Source: Streptomyces spinosisporus (lineage in GTDB: Bacteria > Actinomycetota > Actinomycetes > Streptomycetales > Streptomycetaceae). Taken from it: a DNA stretch of 64,000 nucleotides. A program made the position numbers and the translations under genes. The stretch is from NCBI RefSeq assembly GCF_022698145.1, contig NZ_JALDAX010000015.1, positions 1 through 64,000 of the forward strand, written 5' to 3'. The notes below the pieces were generated by a model. It saw nothing but the letters and a program-made list of their open reading frames with translations, searched no databases and was not told where the DNA came from. This document shows positions 1 to 7,580 of the stretch, one piece after another (positions within the stretch are counted from its first letter, which is position 1; every line of letters starts with the position of its first letter).

Positions 1-933
1 GCCCTCCTCGTTCACGGCCGACACAGCGGCCTTCGCGACCGCCTCGACCAGCGAGATCCCCTTTGCCTTCGTCGAGTTGCCGTTCGACAGCACGGCCACC
101 AGGCAGTCACGCCCGTCCACCGTCACCCGCCCGATGCTGTTGACGTCCCACAGCCCGGTGGTGCTGCGGGCCAGCCAGCCGTTCTTCAGCGCCCACTGCG
201 AGCCGTCGGCCGCGGCCGACACACCCCAGTGCTGGTCGGCGGCGACCCGCCCCATCAGCCCCTGCAGATACGTCCGCGACGCCTCGCTCAACTGTGAGTC
301 GTCCCCGAACACCTGCCGCAGCAGGGTGAGTTGATCTGCGGCTGTAGTCTGGGTCAGCCCCCACAGCATGCCGTCGCCGCCGGTGGTGCCCGTGAGCCCG
401 AACCGCTCGTTGGCCGCGTCCAGACCCTCCGCCTCGCCGATGACGCGCCACAGCGCCGACGCGGAGTCGTTGTCGCTGTTCTCGATCATCGCGGTGGCGT
501 ACGACTTCTCGTCCGCGGTGAGCTGCCGGTCCGCGTCCTGCGCCTGCAGCAGCAGCGTCGCGAGGATGTCGACCTTGACGATGCTCGCCGTGTCGAAGGC
601 ACCCGTACCGTACGAGGCGCCCTCGCCGGAGTCCGGATCCAGCACCGCCACCGACACGTCCGCGCCGTCCTCGACGGACACCGACCCCAAGGCCGCGGCC
701 AGCAGCGCGTCCCGGTCGACCGTCGGCTGCGTCACAGGTTCCACGGTTCCCTCCCCGCCCGCCGTCGCCGACGACGATACGGGGGCCGTACCGGAGTGCG
801 CCTGGGCCCTCACGTACGCGGTCCCGGCGGCCGTACCACCCACCACGGTCACGGCGGCGAGGCCGACGTAGAGCAGGGAGCGCGCTCGGGACGGACGTGC
901 GCGGCGGCGTCGGGCGGCTCCGGGGGACTCCAT
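1..933 (-). CDS. serine hydrolase, class A beta-lactamase-like (3' end cut off)
   Basis: Reads right to left from ATG at 933 and runs off the left edge, so only the first 311 codons are visible. Residues about 18-40 form a single hydrophobic anchor or uncleaved signal, followed by a Ser/Thr/Gly-rich linker, so the enzyme should work outside the membrane. The catalytic fold shows the nucleophile motif S117-I-V-K120 and the second motif S153-D-N155. At the position of the KTG triad there is only K-N-G, which is weaker than in true beta-lactamases. The family includes beta-lactamases and penicillin-binding-protein-like peptidases; with this triad, cell-wall-related or cryptic activity is as likely as drug resistance. 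It is divergent from the SseB-like gene at 1095. No strong ribosome site precedes the ATG. Confidence 0.8.
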   Translation of the reverse strand, partial: MESPGAARRRRARPSRARSLLYVGLAAVTVVGGTAAGTAYVRAQAHSGTAPVSSSATAGGEGTVEPVTQPTVDRDALLAAALGSVSVEDGADVSVAVLDPDSGEGASYGTGAFDTASIVKVDILATLLLQAQDADRQLTADEKSYATAMIENSDNDSASALWRVIGEAEGLDAANERFGLTGTTGGDGMLWGLTQTTAADQLTLLRQVFGDDSQLSEASRTYLQGLMGRVAADQHWGVSAAADGSQWALKNGWLARSTTGLWDVNSIGRVTVDGRDCLVAVLSNGNSTKAKGISLVEAVAKAAVSAVNEEG

Positions 934-1094
934 GCCCGCGATGCTCGGGGCCGCGACTGTGCGTGCCGTTGGACGGTTGTTAAATGTGCGTCAGGGGATG
1001 CTGAGAAAGCCGTGAAGCCCGTGAACGCCGGGTTTCCGGGACCGCACACGCCCAGCGGCAACCCCTCGATATCCGCCCGATAGGGTCGACGACC

Positions 1095-1823
1095 GTGGCG
1101 AACAAGAACATTCCCGACCCCGGCTTCTCCGACGACGACGGCACCGCCGACCCCCGGCTGAGCGCGGCGCTCACCGCCTGGGCCGAGGACCGCACGGCCG
1201 TCGGTCCGGTCCTGGAGGCCCTGAAGGGCGCCCGGCTGCTCGTCCCCGTGGTGGCCGTCCTCGGCGAGGTCGAGGAGGACGAGAAGGGGCTGCGCCGCGA
1301 GAAGACCAGCGACATGGCCGTGCCGACCCTGAAGGCCGGGTCCCGGACCGCCCTGCCGGCCTTCACCTCCACCGAGTCGCTGGCCCGCTGGGACCCGGCG
1401 GCCCGCCCCGTCGCCGTACCCCTGCACCAGGCCCTGCAGGCCGCGGCGCACGAGAAGGCGGACACGGTGGTGCTGGACCTGGCCGGACCGGTGGCCTTCG
1501 AGCTGACCGGCCCCGCCCTGCTCGCGCTCGCCGAGGGCCGCACCACCACCGACCCGCTCGCGGACCCCGCGGTGCGGCAGGCCGTGCGCGCCGTCGTCGA
1601 GGCCGAGCCGTCCGTCCTGCGCGCCCACCTCGGGCCCGGCCGGGCCGACGGCACCCTCGCCCTCGTACTCGACGCGTCCGCCGCGCCGGCCGAGGCCGCC
1701 CGCGCGGTCGCCGAGCGCCTGGCCGCCGACGAGACCCTGAGGGCCCGCCTGGTGCACGGCCTCGACCTGGCCCTGCTCCCGCCCGGGGCGACGCCACCGG
1801 GCGAGCCCCTGTACATGAGGTGA
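1095..1823 (+). CDS. SseB-like family protein
   Basis: A 242-residue soluble protein starting at GTG 1095. It has the SseB-like pattern: an N-terminal segment with LLVPVVA, a middle segment in which a value is compared with text such as LPAFTS and LARWDP, and a C-terminal alpha/beta part. In enterobacteria SseB was named for enhancing serine sensitivity; in actinomycetes the function is unknown. It lies just upstream of the DUF1844 gene and the infC operon, an arrangement I recall from other Streptomyces. The last 12 codons and the stop are repeated in degenerate form 166 bp downstream (see the repeat entry). No signal peptide or membrane segment is seen. Confidence 0.75.
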   Translation: MANKNIPDPGFSDDDGTADPRLSAALTAWAEDRTAVGPVLEALKGARLLVPVVAVLGEVEEDEKGLRREKTSDMAVPTLKAGSRTALPAFTSTESLARWDPAARPVAVPLHQALQAAAHEKADTVVLDLAGPVAFELTGPALLALAEGRTTTDPLADPAVRQAVRAVVEAEPSVLRAHLGPGRADGTLALVLDASAAPAEAARAVAERLAADETLRARLVHGLDLALLPPGATPPGEPLYMR

Positions 1824-1955
1824 CCGACCGGGGCCTGTCGCGAAAGCCCCGCCTCCCGGCGACGCCCCCCGGCCCGGGCCCCCGCCCGCGGCGGCACGGA
1901 TCCGAGTACATCCAGTACGTGCGCCCGCGCCCGGGCACGCCGGGAGCCCGCACCG

Positions 1956-1992
1956 GACGCCACCGGGCGAGCCCTTGTACGTGAGGCGACCG
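1956..1992 (+). repeat. degenerate copy of the 3' end of the SseB-like gene
   Basis: The 37 bases 1956-1992 match 1790-1826, the last codons, stop and first downstream bases of the SseB-like gene, with three differences, all transitions. The first 19 bases are identical. In the copy the TGA stop has become CGA. The two copies are 166 bp apart and the GC-rich stretch between them has no gene. Confidence 0.75.
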
Positions 1993-1993
1993 G

Positions 1994-2353
1994 CTAGCCG
2001 TAGATCGCGCCGGTGTACTTCTCTCCCGGACCCTGGCCCGGCTCGTCCGCGACGAGTGACGCCTCGCGGAAGGCCAGCTGCAGTGACTTCAGGCCGTCGC
2101 GCAGCGGCGCCGCGTGGAAGGAGCTGATCTCGGTCGCGCTCGCGTCCAGCAGACCGGCCAGCGCGTGCACCAGCTTGCGGGCCTCGTCGAGGTCCTTGTA
2201 CTTGTCGCCCTCGTCGGTCAGGCCGAGCTTCACCGCGGCGGCGCTCATCAGGTTGACGGCGACCGTCACGATCACCTCGACGGCGGGGACCTCCGCGATG
2301 TCGCGGGTCATGGCGTCGAAGTCGGCGGGGGACTCAGGAGGGGTGTCACTCAT
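1994..2353 (-). CDS. DUF1844 domain protein
   Basis: A 119-residue acidic, helical protein from ATG 2353 (a GTG three codons upstream at 2362 is the alternative). The visible DUF1844 pattern is FDAMTRDIAEVPAVEVI, then MSAAAVKLGL and a helix containing DLDEARKLVHALAGLL. DUF1844 has no established biochemical function; it is found next to infC and SseB-like genes in many actinomycetes. It is transcribed away from infC, so the 375-bp gap to the right is a shared divergent control region. No ribosome site better than GTGGGG lies before the ATG. Confidence 0.8.
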   Translation of the reverse strand: MSDTPPESPADFDAMTRDIAEVPAVEVIVTVAVNLMSAAAVKLGLTDEGDKYKDLDEARKLVHALAGLLDASATEISSFHAAPLRDGLKSLQLAFREASLVADEPGQGPGEKYTGAIYG

Positions 2354-2384
2354 GCCCCACACGATAGGGCCCGGTGCACACCGG

Positions 2385-2414
2385 TTCGCACCACCCCCGG
2401 GTAGCTGCTAACCT
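2385..2414 (+). promoter_or_regulatory. candidate infC operon promoter
   Basis: An extended -10 (TGC then TAACCT, hexamer 2409-2414) lies 18 bp after a TTCGCA element at 2385-2390. Transcription would start near 2421 and give a leader of about 300 nt before infC. Inferred from sequence alone. Confidence 0.4.
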
Positions 2415-2586
2415 TGTGTGACGACCGGCCGGACACGCCACGCAGTGCGCGAGCCCGGCCCACAAGTGGAGGCTCCGATCTCCCACCTGACCGTCCCCCG
2501 GGACGGCGGGTCACCCCGGTCAGGCGGTCACCATCGTTCCGTACGGACGATGGAGTCGCCCGAAAGCGCGCCCCGCGGCTCGTCGC

Positions 2587-2643
2587 GGCGGTGCTCCGGT
2601 AGTGCCTTTGGAGCCCCGCCTGTGATCGTCCGGGGCATTTTTT
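2587..2643 (+). promoter_or_regulatory. infC leader attenuator: mutually exclusive hairpins
   Basis: A terminator-like hairpin pairs GCCCCG (2613-2618) with CGGGGC (2631-2636) and is followed by a T run at 2638-2643, which is unusual in this genome. An alternative helix pairs 2587-2597 (GGCGGTGCTCC) with 2610-2620 (GGAGCCCCGCC), ten pairs with one mismatch, and consumes the whole 5' arm of the terminator. The two cannot coexist, which is the classical layout of a transcription attenuator. The gap 2354-2728 also contains the promoter on the left and the folded leader on the right; I see no convincing gene in it. Confidence 0.6.
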
Positions 2644-2654
2644 GTGCTTCGGCG

Positions 2655-2724
2655 CGGTTAGGTCTGTCGAAAAGAGACAAACGCGGCTGTCCGCCAGACC
2701 GCCGTGTGGTGCTAACCGAGGAGG
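2655..2724 (+). promoter_or_regulatory. folded leader abutting the infC ribosome site
   Basis: CGGTTAG (2655-2661) pairs with CTAACCG (2712-2718), which runs into the first base of the GAGGAGG ribosome site at 2718-2724. Inside it GTCTG (2662-2666) pairs with CAGAC (2695-2699), and GCGG (2683-2686) with CCGC (2691-2694). infC-rpmI-rplT leaders are known targets of L20 and IF3 feedback in other bacteria; whether this one binds either protein is inference. Confidence 0.5.
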
Positions 2725-2728
2725 ATCC

Positions 2729-3367
2729 ATCAGCGCCGAGCCCCGCATCAACGACCGGATTCGCGTTCCCGAGGTGCGACTTGTCGGTCCCAGTGGCGAG
2801 CAGGTGGGCATCGTCCCCCTGGCCAAGGCACTGGAGCTTGCCCAGGAGTACGACCTCGACCTCGTCGAGGTAGCGGCGAACGCCCGTCCGCCCGTGTGCA
2901 AGCTCATGGACTACGGGAAGTTCAAGTACGAGTCGGCCATGAAGGCCCGTGAGGCGCGCAAGAACCAGGCGCACACGGTCATCAAGGAGATGAAGCTCCG
3001 GCCGAAGATCGACCCGCACGACTATGACACCAAGAAGGGTCACGTCGTCCGGTTCCTCAAGCAGGGCGACAAGGTCAAGATCACGATCATGTTCCGTGGT
3101 CGCGAGCAGTCCCGGCCGGAACTCGGCTACCGACTGCTGCAGCGTCTCGCGGAGGACGTGGCCGACCTCGGGTTCGTGGAGTCGAACCCGAAGCAGGACG
3201 GCCGCAACATGATCATGGTTCTCGGTCCGCACAAGAAGAAGACCGAGGCGATGGCCGAGGCACGCCAGGCGCAGGAGGCCCGCAAGGCCGAAGCGAAGGC
3301 CAACCCCGGCAAGTCGCAGAACGCCGCGGACGCCGAGGACTCTGTCGAGGCTTCCGCCGAGGCGTGA
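2729..3367 (+). CDS. infC: translation initiation factor IF-3 (ATC start)
   Basis: IF-3 binds the 30S subunit, prevents early joining of 50S and checks the start codon and initiator tRNA. The 212-residue product has the N-domain (RINDRIRVPEVRLV, VGIVPLAKAL), the lysine-rich linker with YGKFKYE, and the C-domain with KEMKLRPKIDPHDY and MFRGRE, plus an Ala/Glu/Lys-rich tail typical of actinomycetes. I place the start at ATC 2729: no ATG or suitable GTG lies between the perfect GAGGAGG ribosome site (2718-2724) and the conserved ISAEPRINDR. IF-3 genes commonly use AUU or AUC because IF-3 discriminates against such codons, giving autoregulation. First gene of infC-rpmI-rplT. Confidence 0.93.
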   Translation: MSAEPRINDRIRVPEVRLVGPSGEQVGIVPLAKALELAQEYDLDLVEVAANARPPVCKLMDYGKFKYESAMKAREARKNQAHTVIKEMKLRPKIDPHDYDTKKGHVVRFLKQGDKVKITIMFRGREQSRPELGYRLLQRLAEDVADLGFVESNPKQDGRNMIMVLGPHKKKTEAMAEARQAQEARKAEAKANPGKSQNAADAEDSVEASAEA

Positions 3368-3477
3368 TCCCGGGGGGCGCGAGTCCCCAGGACGTAACCG
3401 ATACAAGAGCGACGTTCCACCGTGCCCGGTTTCACGACCGGGCACCGGAACGCCACCGACGAGGAGATAACGGCGCC

Positions 3478-3672
3478 ATGCCGAAGAACAAGTCGCACAG
3501 CGGTGCCAGCAAGCGCTTCAAGGTCACCGGCTCCGGCAAGGTGCTCCGTGAGCGCGCCGGCAAGCGCCACCTGCTCGAGCACAAGTCGTCGCGCCTGACG
3601 CGTCGCCTCACCGGCAACGCCGAGATGGCCCCGGGCGACGCCAAGAAGATCAAGAAGCTTCTCGGCAAGTGA
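3478..3672 (+). CDS. rpmI: 50S ribosomal protein L35
   Basis: A 64-residue, very basic protein, the normal length for bL35. It begins MPKNKSHSGASKRFKVTGSGK, holds the conserved RHLLEHKSS and ends in KKIKKLLGK. ATG 3478 follows a GAGGAGAT ribosome site at 3461-3468. It binds 23S rRNA in the large subunit. Second gene of the infC operon; the 110-bp gap behind infC has no obvious terminator, so co-transcription is likely. Confidence 0.97.
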   Translation: MPKNKSHSGASKRFKVTGSGKVLRERAGKRHLLEHKSSRLTRRLTGNAEMAPGDAKKIKKLLGK

Positions 3673-3783
3673 CGTCCGCGGCGCCTGATCATTCGATCGC
3701 CGAGCGCCGTACGTCTCGACCGGGACCCAATCGTTTCCGGGCCGTGTGAGTCCAACCGCGGCCCCGCTACAAGGAGTTAACAA

Positions 3784-4167
3784 GTGGCACGCGTCAAGCG
3801 GGCAGTCAACGCCCACAAGAAGCGCCGGGCGATCCTCGAGCAGGCCTCCGGCTACCGCGGTCAGCGTTCGCGCCTGTACCGCAAGGCCAAGGAGCAGGTC
3901 ACCCACTCGCTGGTCTACAACTACAACGACCGCAAGAAGCGCAAGGGTGACTTCCGCCAGCTCTGGATCCAGCGCATCAACGCCGCTGCCCGCGCCAACG
4001 GCATCACGTACAACCGCTTCATCCAGGGCCTGAAGGCCGCCAACGTCGAGGTCGACCGCAAGATCCTCGCCGAGCTGGCCGTGAACGACGCCACCGCGTT
4101 CGCCGCCCTGGTCGAGGTCGCGCAGAAGGCGCTGCCCGCCGACGTCAACGCCCCGAAGGCCGCCTGA
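3784..4167 (+). CDS. rplT: 50S ribosomal protein L20
   Basis: bL20, 127 residues from GTG 3784 after the ribosome site AAGGAGTT. It begins MARVKRAVNAHKKRRAILEQ, includes GYRGQRSRLYRKAKEQV and the C-terminal RNA-binding part with RQLWIQRINAAARANG. L20 is an early assembly protein of the 50S subunit and, in Bacillus and E. coli, represses its own operon by binding the infC or rpmI leader; the folded leader upstream here is a candidate target. Last gene of the operon; a strong terminator follows at 4201. Confidence 0.97.
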   Translation: MARVKRAVNAHKKRRAILEQASGYRGQRSRLYRKAKEQVTHSLVYNYNDRKKRKGDFRQLWIQRINAAARANGITYNRFIQGLKAANVEVDRKILAELAVNDATAFAALVEVAQKALPADVNAPKAA

Positions 4168-4200
4168 CGCCGACGCGGCCCAGAGCCGACGTGACATGAG

Positions 4201-4240
4201 GGACCCGCAGGCTGAGAAAGCCTGCGGGTCCGCTGTTTCC
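4201..4240 (+). terminator. terminator of infC-rpmI-rplT
   Basis: A perfect 13-bp stem, GGACCCGCAGGCT (4201-4213) with AGCCTGCGGGTCC (4219-4231), five-base loop, followed by a short T-containing tail. Confidence 0.85.
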
Positions 4241-4260
4241 TGAGCTGCAAAGGTGAACCC

Positions 4261-5109
4261 ATGCCCTCCGCGACCCCCGAGCTGATCTCCCCCCGCTCCG
4301 CCCGCGTCGTCGCCGCCCGGCGGCTCGCCAAGCGGAACTTCCGGGGGAAGGAGCGGCTGTTTCTCGTGGAGGGGCCGCAGGCCGTGCGGGAGGCGGCCGG
4401 CCACGGCGACACTCTCGTGGAGCTGTTCGCCACGGTCGAGGCCGCGGAGCGGTACGCCGACATCATCGGCGAGGCCCGCTCCACCGGGGCCCGCATCCAT
4501 CTCGCGTCCGAGCAGGTCGTCGCCGACATCTCGACGACCGTCACCCCGCAGGGCCTGGTCGGGATCTGCCGCTTCCTGGACACCCCCTTCGCCGACATCC
4601 TGGCCGCCCGGCCGAAGCTGGTCGCCGTCCTGGCCCATGTGCGCGACCCCGGGAACGCCGGCACCGTGCTCCGGTGCGCCGATGCCGCAGGCGCCGAGGC
4701 CGTCGTGCTGACCGACGCCTCCGTCGACCTCTACAACCCCAAGGCCGTACGGGCCTCTGTGGGCTCCCTCTTCCATCTGCCGGTCGCCGTCGGAGTGCCC
4801 GTGGAAGAGGCCGTCGCGGGGCTCAAGGGCGCCGGTGTACGCATCCTCGCCGCGGACGGCGCCGGGAAGGACGACCTCGACGACGAGCTCGACCAGGGCA
4901 CCATGGGCGGACCCACCGCGTGGGTGTTCGGCAATGAGGCGTGGGGGCTCCCGGAGGAGACCCGCGCGCTGGCCGACGCCGTGGTGCGCGTCCCGATCCA
5001 CGGGAAGGCCGAGAGCCTGAACCTCGCCACCGCCGCCGCCGTATGTCTGTATGCGTCGGCGCGTGCACAGCGCGCCTCCGGAGGGTGCCGCTCCGTCACC
5101 GAGAGCTAG
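4261..5109 (+). CDS. SPOUT-family (TrmH/SpoU) RNA 2'-O-methyltransferase
   Basis: A 282-residue AdoMet-dependent RNA ribose methyltransferase. Residues about 25-105 form the SpoU substrate-binding domain (RNFRGKERLFLVEGPQAV). The C-terminal knotted domain shows motif 1 (RDPGNAGTVLRCADAAGA), motif 2 (WVFGNEAWGL) and motif 3 (VRVPIHGKAESLNLATAAA). The target nucleotide cannot be read from sequence; relatives modify 23S rRNA, and related enzymes give thiostrepton or tylosin resistance in producers, though no antibiotic genes are nearby. ATG 4261 follows AAAGGTG. It sits directly behind the rplT terminator and ahead of the PAS kinase. Confidence 0.88.
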   Translation: MPSATPELISPRSARVVAARRLAKRNFRGKERLFLVEGPQAVREAAGHGDTLVELFATVEAAERYADIIGEARSTGARIHLASEQVVADISTTVTPQGLVGICRFLDTPFADILAARPKLVAVLAHVRDPGNAGTVLRCADAAGAEAVVLTDASVDLYNPKAVRASVGSLFHLPVAVGVPVEEAVAGLKGAGVRILAADGAGKDDLDDELDQGTMGGPTAWVFGNEAWGLPEETRALADAVVRVPIHGKAESLNLATAAAVCLYASARAQRASGGCRSVTES

Positions 5110-5163
5110 TAGGGTGACCAGCCCGGGGGGCCACCTGCGCCGTCTGAGAGGTGGGGTACGGGG

Positions 5164-6291
5164 ATGAGTGTCGATACGAGCAGGGCATGTGACGCGCATA
5201 GCGCGCCCGCGCCCCGGGACGGCGACCTCGCCGAGCTCGGCATCGACCCCGACGAGCTGCCCGACGGCCTCGTCGTCGCCGACGAGCAGGGCCGGGTCAT
5301 CTGCTTCAACGCCGCCGCCGAGCGCATCACCACCGTCCGCGCCGACGACGCCCTCGGCCGGCCGCTGGAGAAGGCGCTGCCCCTGGAGGACCTGGAGGGC
5401 CGCCGCTGGTGGCAGCTGACCGACCCGTACGGCGGCCTCGCCACCCGGGTCCGCCAGCCCGAGCGCAACCTCCTGCTGCCGGGCGGCCGCGAGGTCCTCG
5501 TATCGGCGCGCTACGTCCGCGCCGAGCCCGCCGGTCCGGTCCGTCGCGTCGTGGTCTCCCTGCGCGACACCGAGGCCCGCCGCCGCACCGAGCGCAGCCA
5601 CGCCGAACTGATCGCGACGGTCGCCCATGAACTGCGCTCGCCCCTCACCTCCGTGAAGGGGTTCACCGCCACGCTGCTCGCCAAGTGGGAACGCTTCACC
5701 GACGACCAGAAGCGGCTGATGCTGGAGACCGTCGACGCCGACGCCGACCGGGTCACCCGGCTCATAGCCGAGCTGCTGGACATCTCGCGGATCGACAGCG
5801 GACGGCTCGAGGTCAGGCGCCAGCCCGTCGACATCGGCGCGGCCGTCGGCCGGCACATCCAGGCCTACGTCGCCGCAGGACAGCCCGCCGACCGCTTCCT
5901 GCTGCGCATCGAGCAGCCCCTGCCCGCGCTGTGGGCCGACCCCGACAAGGTCGACCAGGTGCTCAGCAACCTGTTGGAAAATGCCGTGCGGCACGGCGAG
6001 GGAACCGTCACGATTGACGTCACGGCCACGGCCTCCCCACGCGAGGGGGAGGACACCGGTACGTCGGTCACGGTGAGCGACGAGGGGCCCGGCATCCCGG
6101 AGGAGTCCATGAACCGCGTCTTCACCCGCTTCTGGCGGGGCAGCAAGCGCGGCGGCACGGGCCTCGGGCTCTATATCGTCAAGGGCATCGTCGAGGCCCA
6201 CGGCGGCACCATCACGGTCGGCCGCGCGCCCGGGGGCGGAGCCGAGTTCCGATTTACGTTGCCCGTGGCAGCCCCGGCGTATCTCGCCTAG
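5164..6291 (+). CDS. PAS-domain sensor histidine kinase (soluble, orphan)
   Basis: A 375-residue kinase with no membrane segment. Residues about 25-135 are a PAS sensor (LVVADEQGRVICFNAAAERIT). HisKA carries the phospho-acceptor H155 in ATVAHELRSPLTSVKGF. The HATPase domain has the N box NLLENAVRHGEG, the G1 box DEGPGIPEE and G2 GTGLGLYIVKGIVEAHGG. It would respond to a cytoplasmic cue. No response regulator gene is adjacent; the nearest is at 35442 beside its own kinase, so the partner is elsewhere. ATG 5164 follows a GAGGTGGGG-rich ribosome site. The position between the SPOUT methyltransferase and pheS appears conserved in Streptomyces, as far as I recall. Confidence 0.9.
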   Translation: MSVDTSRACDAHSAPAPRDGDLAELGIDPDELPDGLVVADEQGRVICFNAAAERITTVRADDALGRPLEKALPLEDLEGRRWWQLTDPYGGLATRVRQPERNLLLPGGREVLVSARYVRAEPAGPVRRVVVSLRDTEARRRTERSHAELIATVAHELRSPLTSVKGFTATLLAKWERFTDDQKRLMLETVDADADRVTRLIAELLDISRIDSGRLEVRRQPVDIGAAVGRHIQAYVAAGQPADRFLLRIEQPLPALWADPDKVDQVLSNLLENAVRHGEGTVTIDVTATASPREGEDTGTSVTVSDEGPGIPEESMNRVFTRFWRGSKRGGTGLGLYIVKGIVEAHGGTITVGRAPGGGAEFRFTLPVAAPAYLA

Positions 6292-6458
6292 CGGCCCACG
6301 GGCGCATTCGCATACTCCGACCCCGTTAGACTCGGCCCCTGGCACCTTTGCGTCCTCGAAGCCCGAGACGGAGCGTCTCGAGGCCGAGACGGGGCACGTC
6401 AGCCTGGGGGCACCTCCCACCAGCGACAGCTGGGAAACAATCGGAAGCACGGGAAGAG
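6292..6458 (+). promoter_or_regulatory. pheST leader region
   Basis: A good -10 hexamer TAGACT lies at 6327-6332 with only a weak -35. The leader contains short inverted repeats (GAGAC/GTCTC near 6365-6380) and a block at 6406-6434, GGGGGCACCTCCCA followed by a CAGC/GCTG hairpin. It resembles a common Streptomyces intergenic hairpin repeat that I recall. I found no Phe-rich leader peptide and no T-box. Confidence 0.4.
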
Positions 6459-7580
6459 ATGTCGGCACCGAACAAGTCGTACGACCCGGTCGAGGTCGAG
6501 GCGTTGAAACCGGAAGAGATCGAGCGCATGCGGGACGAGGCGCTCGCCGCCTTCGCCGCCGCGGACTCCCTCGACGCCCTCCAGGAGGCCAAGGTCGCCC
6601 ACACCGGGGGCACCTCCCCGCTGGCGCTCGCCAACCGCGAGATCGGCGCCCTGCCCCCGCACGCCAAGGCCGAGGCCGGCAAGCGCGTGGGCCAGGCCCG
6701 CGGCGCCGTGAGCAAGGCCCTCGCCGCCCGCCAGAGCGAGCTTGAGGCCGAGCGCGACGCGCGCGTGCTCGTCGAGGAGGCCGTGGACGTCACGCTGCCC
6801 CACGACCGCGTGCCGGCCGGGGCCCGCCACCCGCTGACCACGCTCTCGGAGCGCATCGAGGACGTCTTCGTGGCCATGGGCTACGAGGTCGCCGAAGGCC
6901 CCGAGATCGAGGCCGAGTGGTTCAACTTCGACGCCCTGAACATCGGCCCGGACCACCCGGCGCGCGGCGAGCACGACACGTTCTTCGTACAGGGCCCCGA
7001 GGGCGGCACCGAGTCCGGCGTCGTGCTGCGCACCCACACCTCCCCGGTCCAGGTCCGCTCGCTGCTCAGCCGTGAGCTGCCGGTCTATGTGATCTGCCCG
7101 GGCCGCGTGTACCGCACCGACGAGCTCGACGCCACGCACACGCCCGTCTTCCACCAGGTCGAGCTGCTCGCCATCGACGAGGGCCTGACCATGGCCGGCC
7201 TCAAGGGCACCCTCGACCACATGGTCCAGTCGCTGTTCGGCGAGGGCATGAAGACCCGGCTGCGGCCCAACTTCTTCCCCTTCACCGAGCCGTCCGCCGA
7301 GATGGACATGGTCTGCTACGTCTGCCGTGGCGAGTCCGTCGGCAACCCCGACCGGCCCTGCCGCACGTGCTCCAGCGAGGGCTGGATCGAGCTCGGCGGC
7401 TGCGGCATGGTCAACCCGCGGGTGCTCACCGCCTGCGGCGTCGACCCGGAGAAGTACAGCGGATTCGCCTTCGGGTTCGGTATCGAGCGGATGCTGATGT
7501 TCCGCCACAACGTCGAAGACATGCGAGACATGGTCGAGGGTGACGTCCGGTTCACCCGGCCGTTCGGGATGGAGATCTGA
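6459..7580 (+). CDS. pheS: phenylalanyl-tRNA synthetase alpha subunit
   Basis: Catalytic subunit of the alpha2-beta2 enzyme that charges tRNA-Phe. At 373 residues it has the N-terminal coiled-coil (residues about 10-100, Ala/Glu/Lys-rich) that contacts tRNA, then the class II core: HPLTTLSERIEDVFVAMGY, the motif 2 region RVYRTDELDATHTPVFHQVE, FFPFTEPSAEMD, and motif 3 FAFGFGIERMLMFRH. A four-cysteine cluster near CYVCRG and CRTCSSEG looks like a zinc-site variation found in some actinomycete PheS. ATG 6459 follows GGGAAGAG. It overlaps pheT by one base (TGATG), so the two are translationally coupled. Confidence 0.96.
   Translation: MSAPNKSYDPVEVEALKPEEIERMRDEALAAFAAADSLDALQEAKVAHTGGTSPLALANREIGALPPHAKAEAGKRVGQARGAVSKALAARQSELEAERDARVLVEEAVDVTLPHDRVPAGARHPLTTLSERIEDVFVAMGYEVAEGPEIEAEWFNFDALNIGPDHPARGEHDTFFVQGPEGGTESGVVLRTHTSPVQVRSLLSRELPVYVICPGRVYRTDELDATHTPVFHQVELLAIDEGLTMAGLKGTLDHMVQSLFGEGMKTRLRPNFFPFTEPSAEMDMVCYVCRGESVGNPDRPCRTCSSEGWIELGGCGMVNPRVLTACGVDPEKYSGFAFGFGIERMLMFRHNVEDMRDMVEGDVRFTRPFGMEI

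Noticed and set aside
2414..2602. 62-codon open frame from TTG inside the infC leader, ending in the antiterminator loop
   Set aside because: No ribosome site, arginine/proline-rich composition typical of random high-GC frames, and the stop position may be accidental.
5164..6291. pairing of the orphan PAS kinase with the 35442 response regulator
   Set aside because: That regulator already has an overlapping kinase gene, and the two loci are 29 kb apart.
3127..6468. very long minus-strand open frame opposite rplT to pheS
   Set aside because: Antisense shadow of real genes, caused by high GC at third codon positions; it spans four well-supported plus-strand genes.
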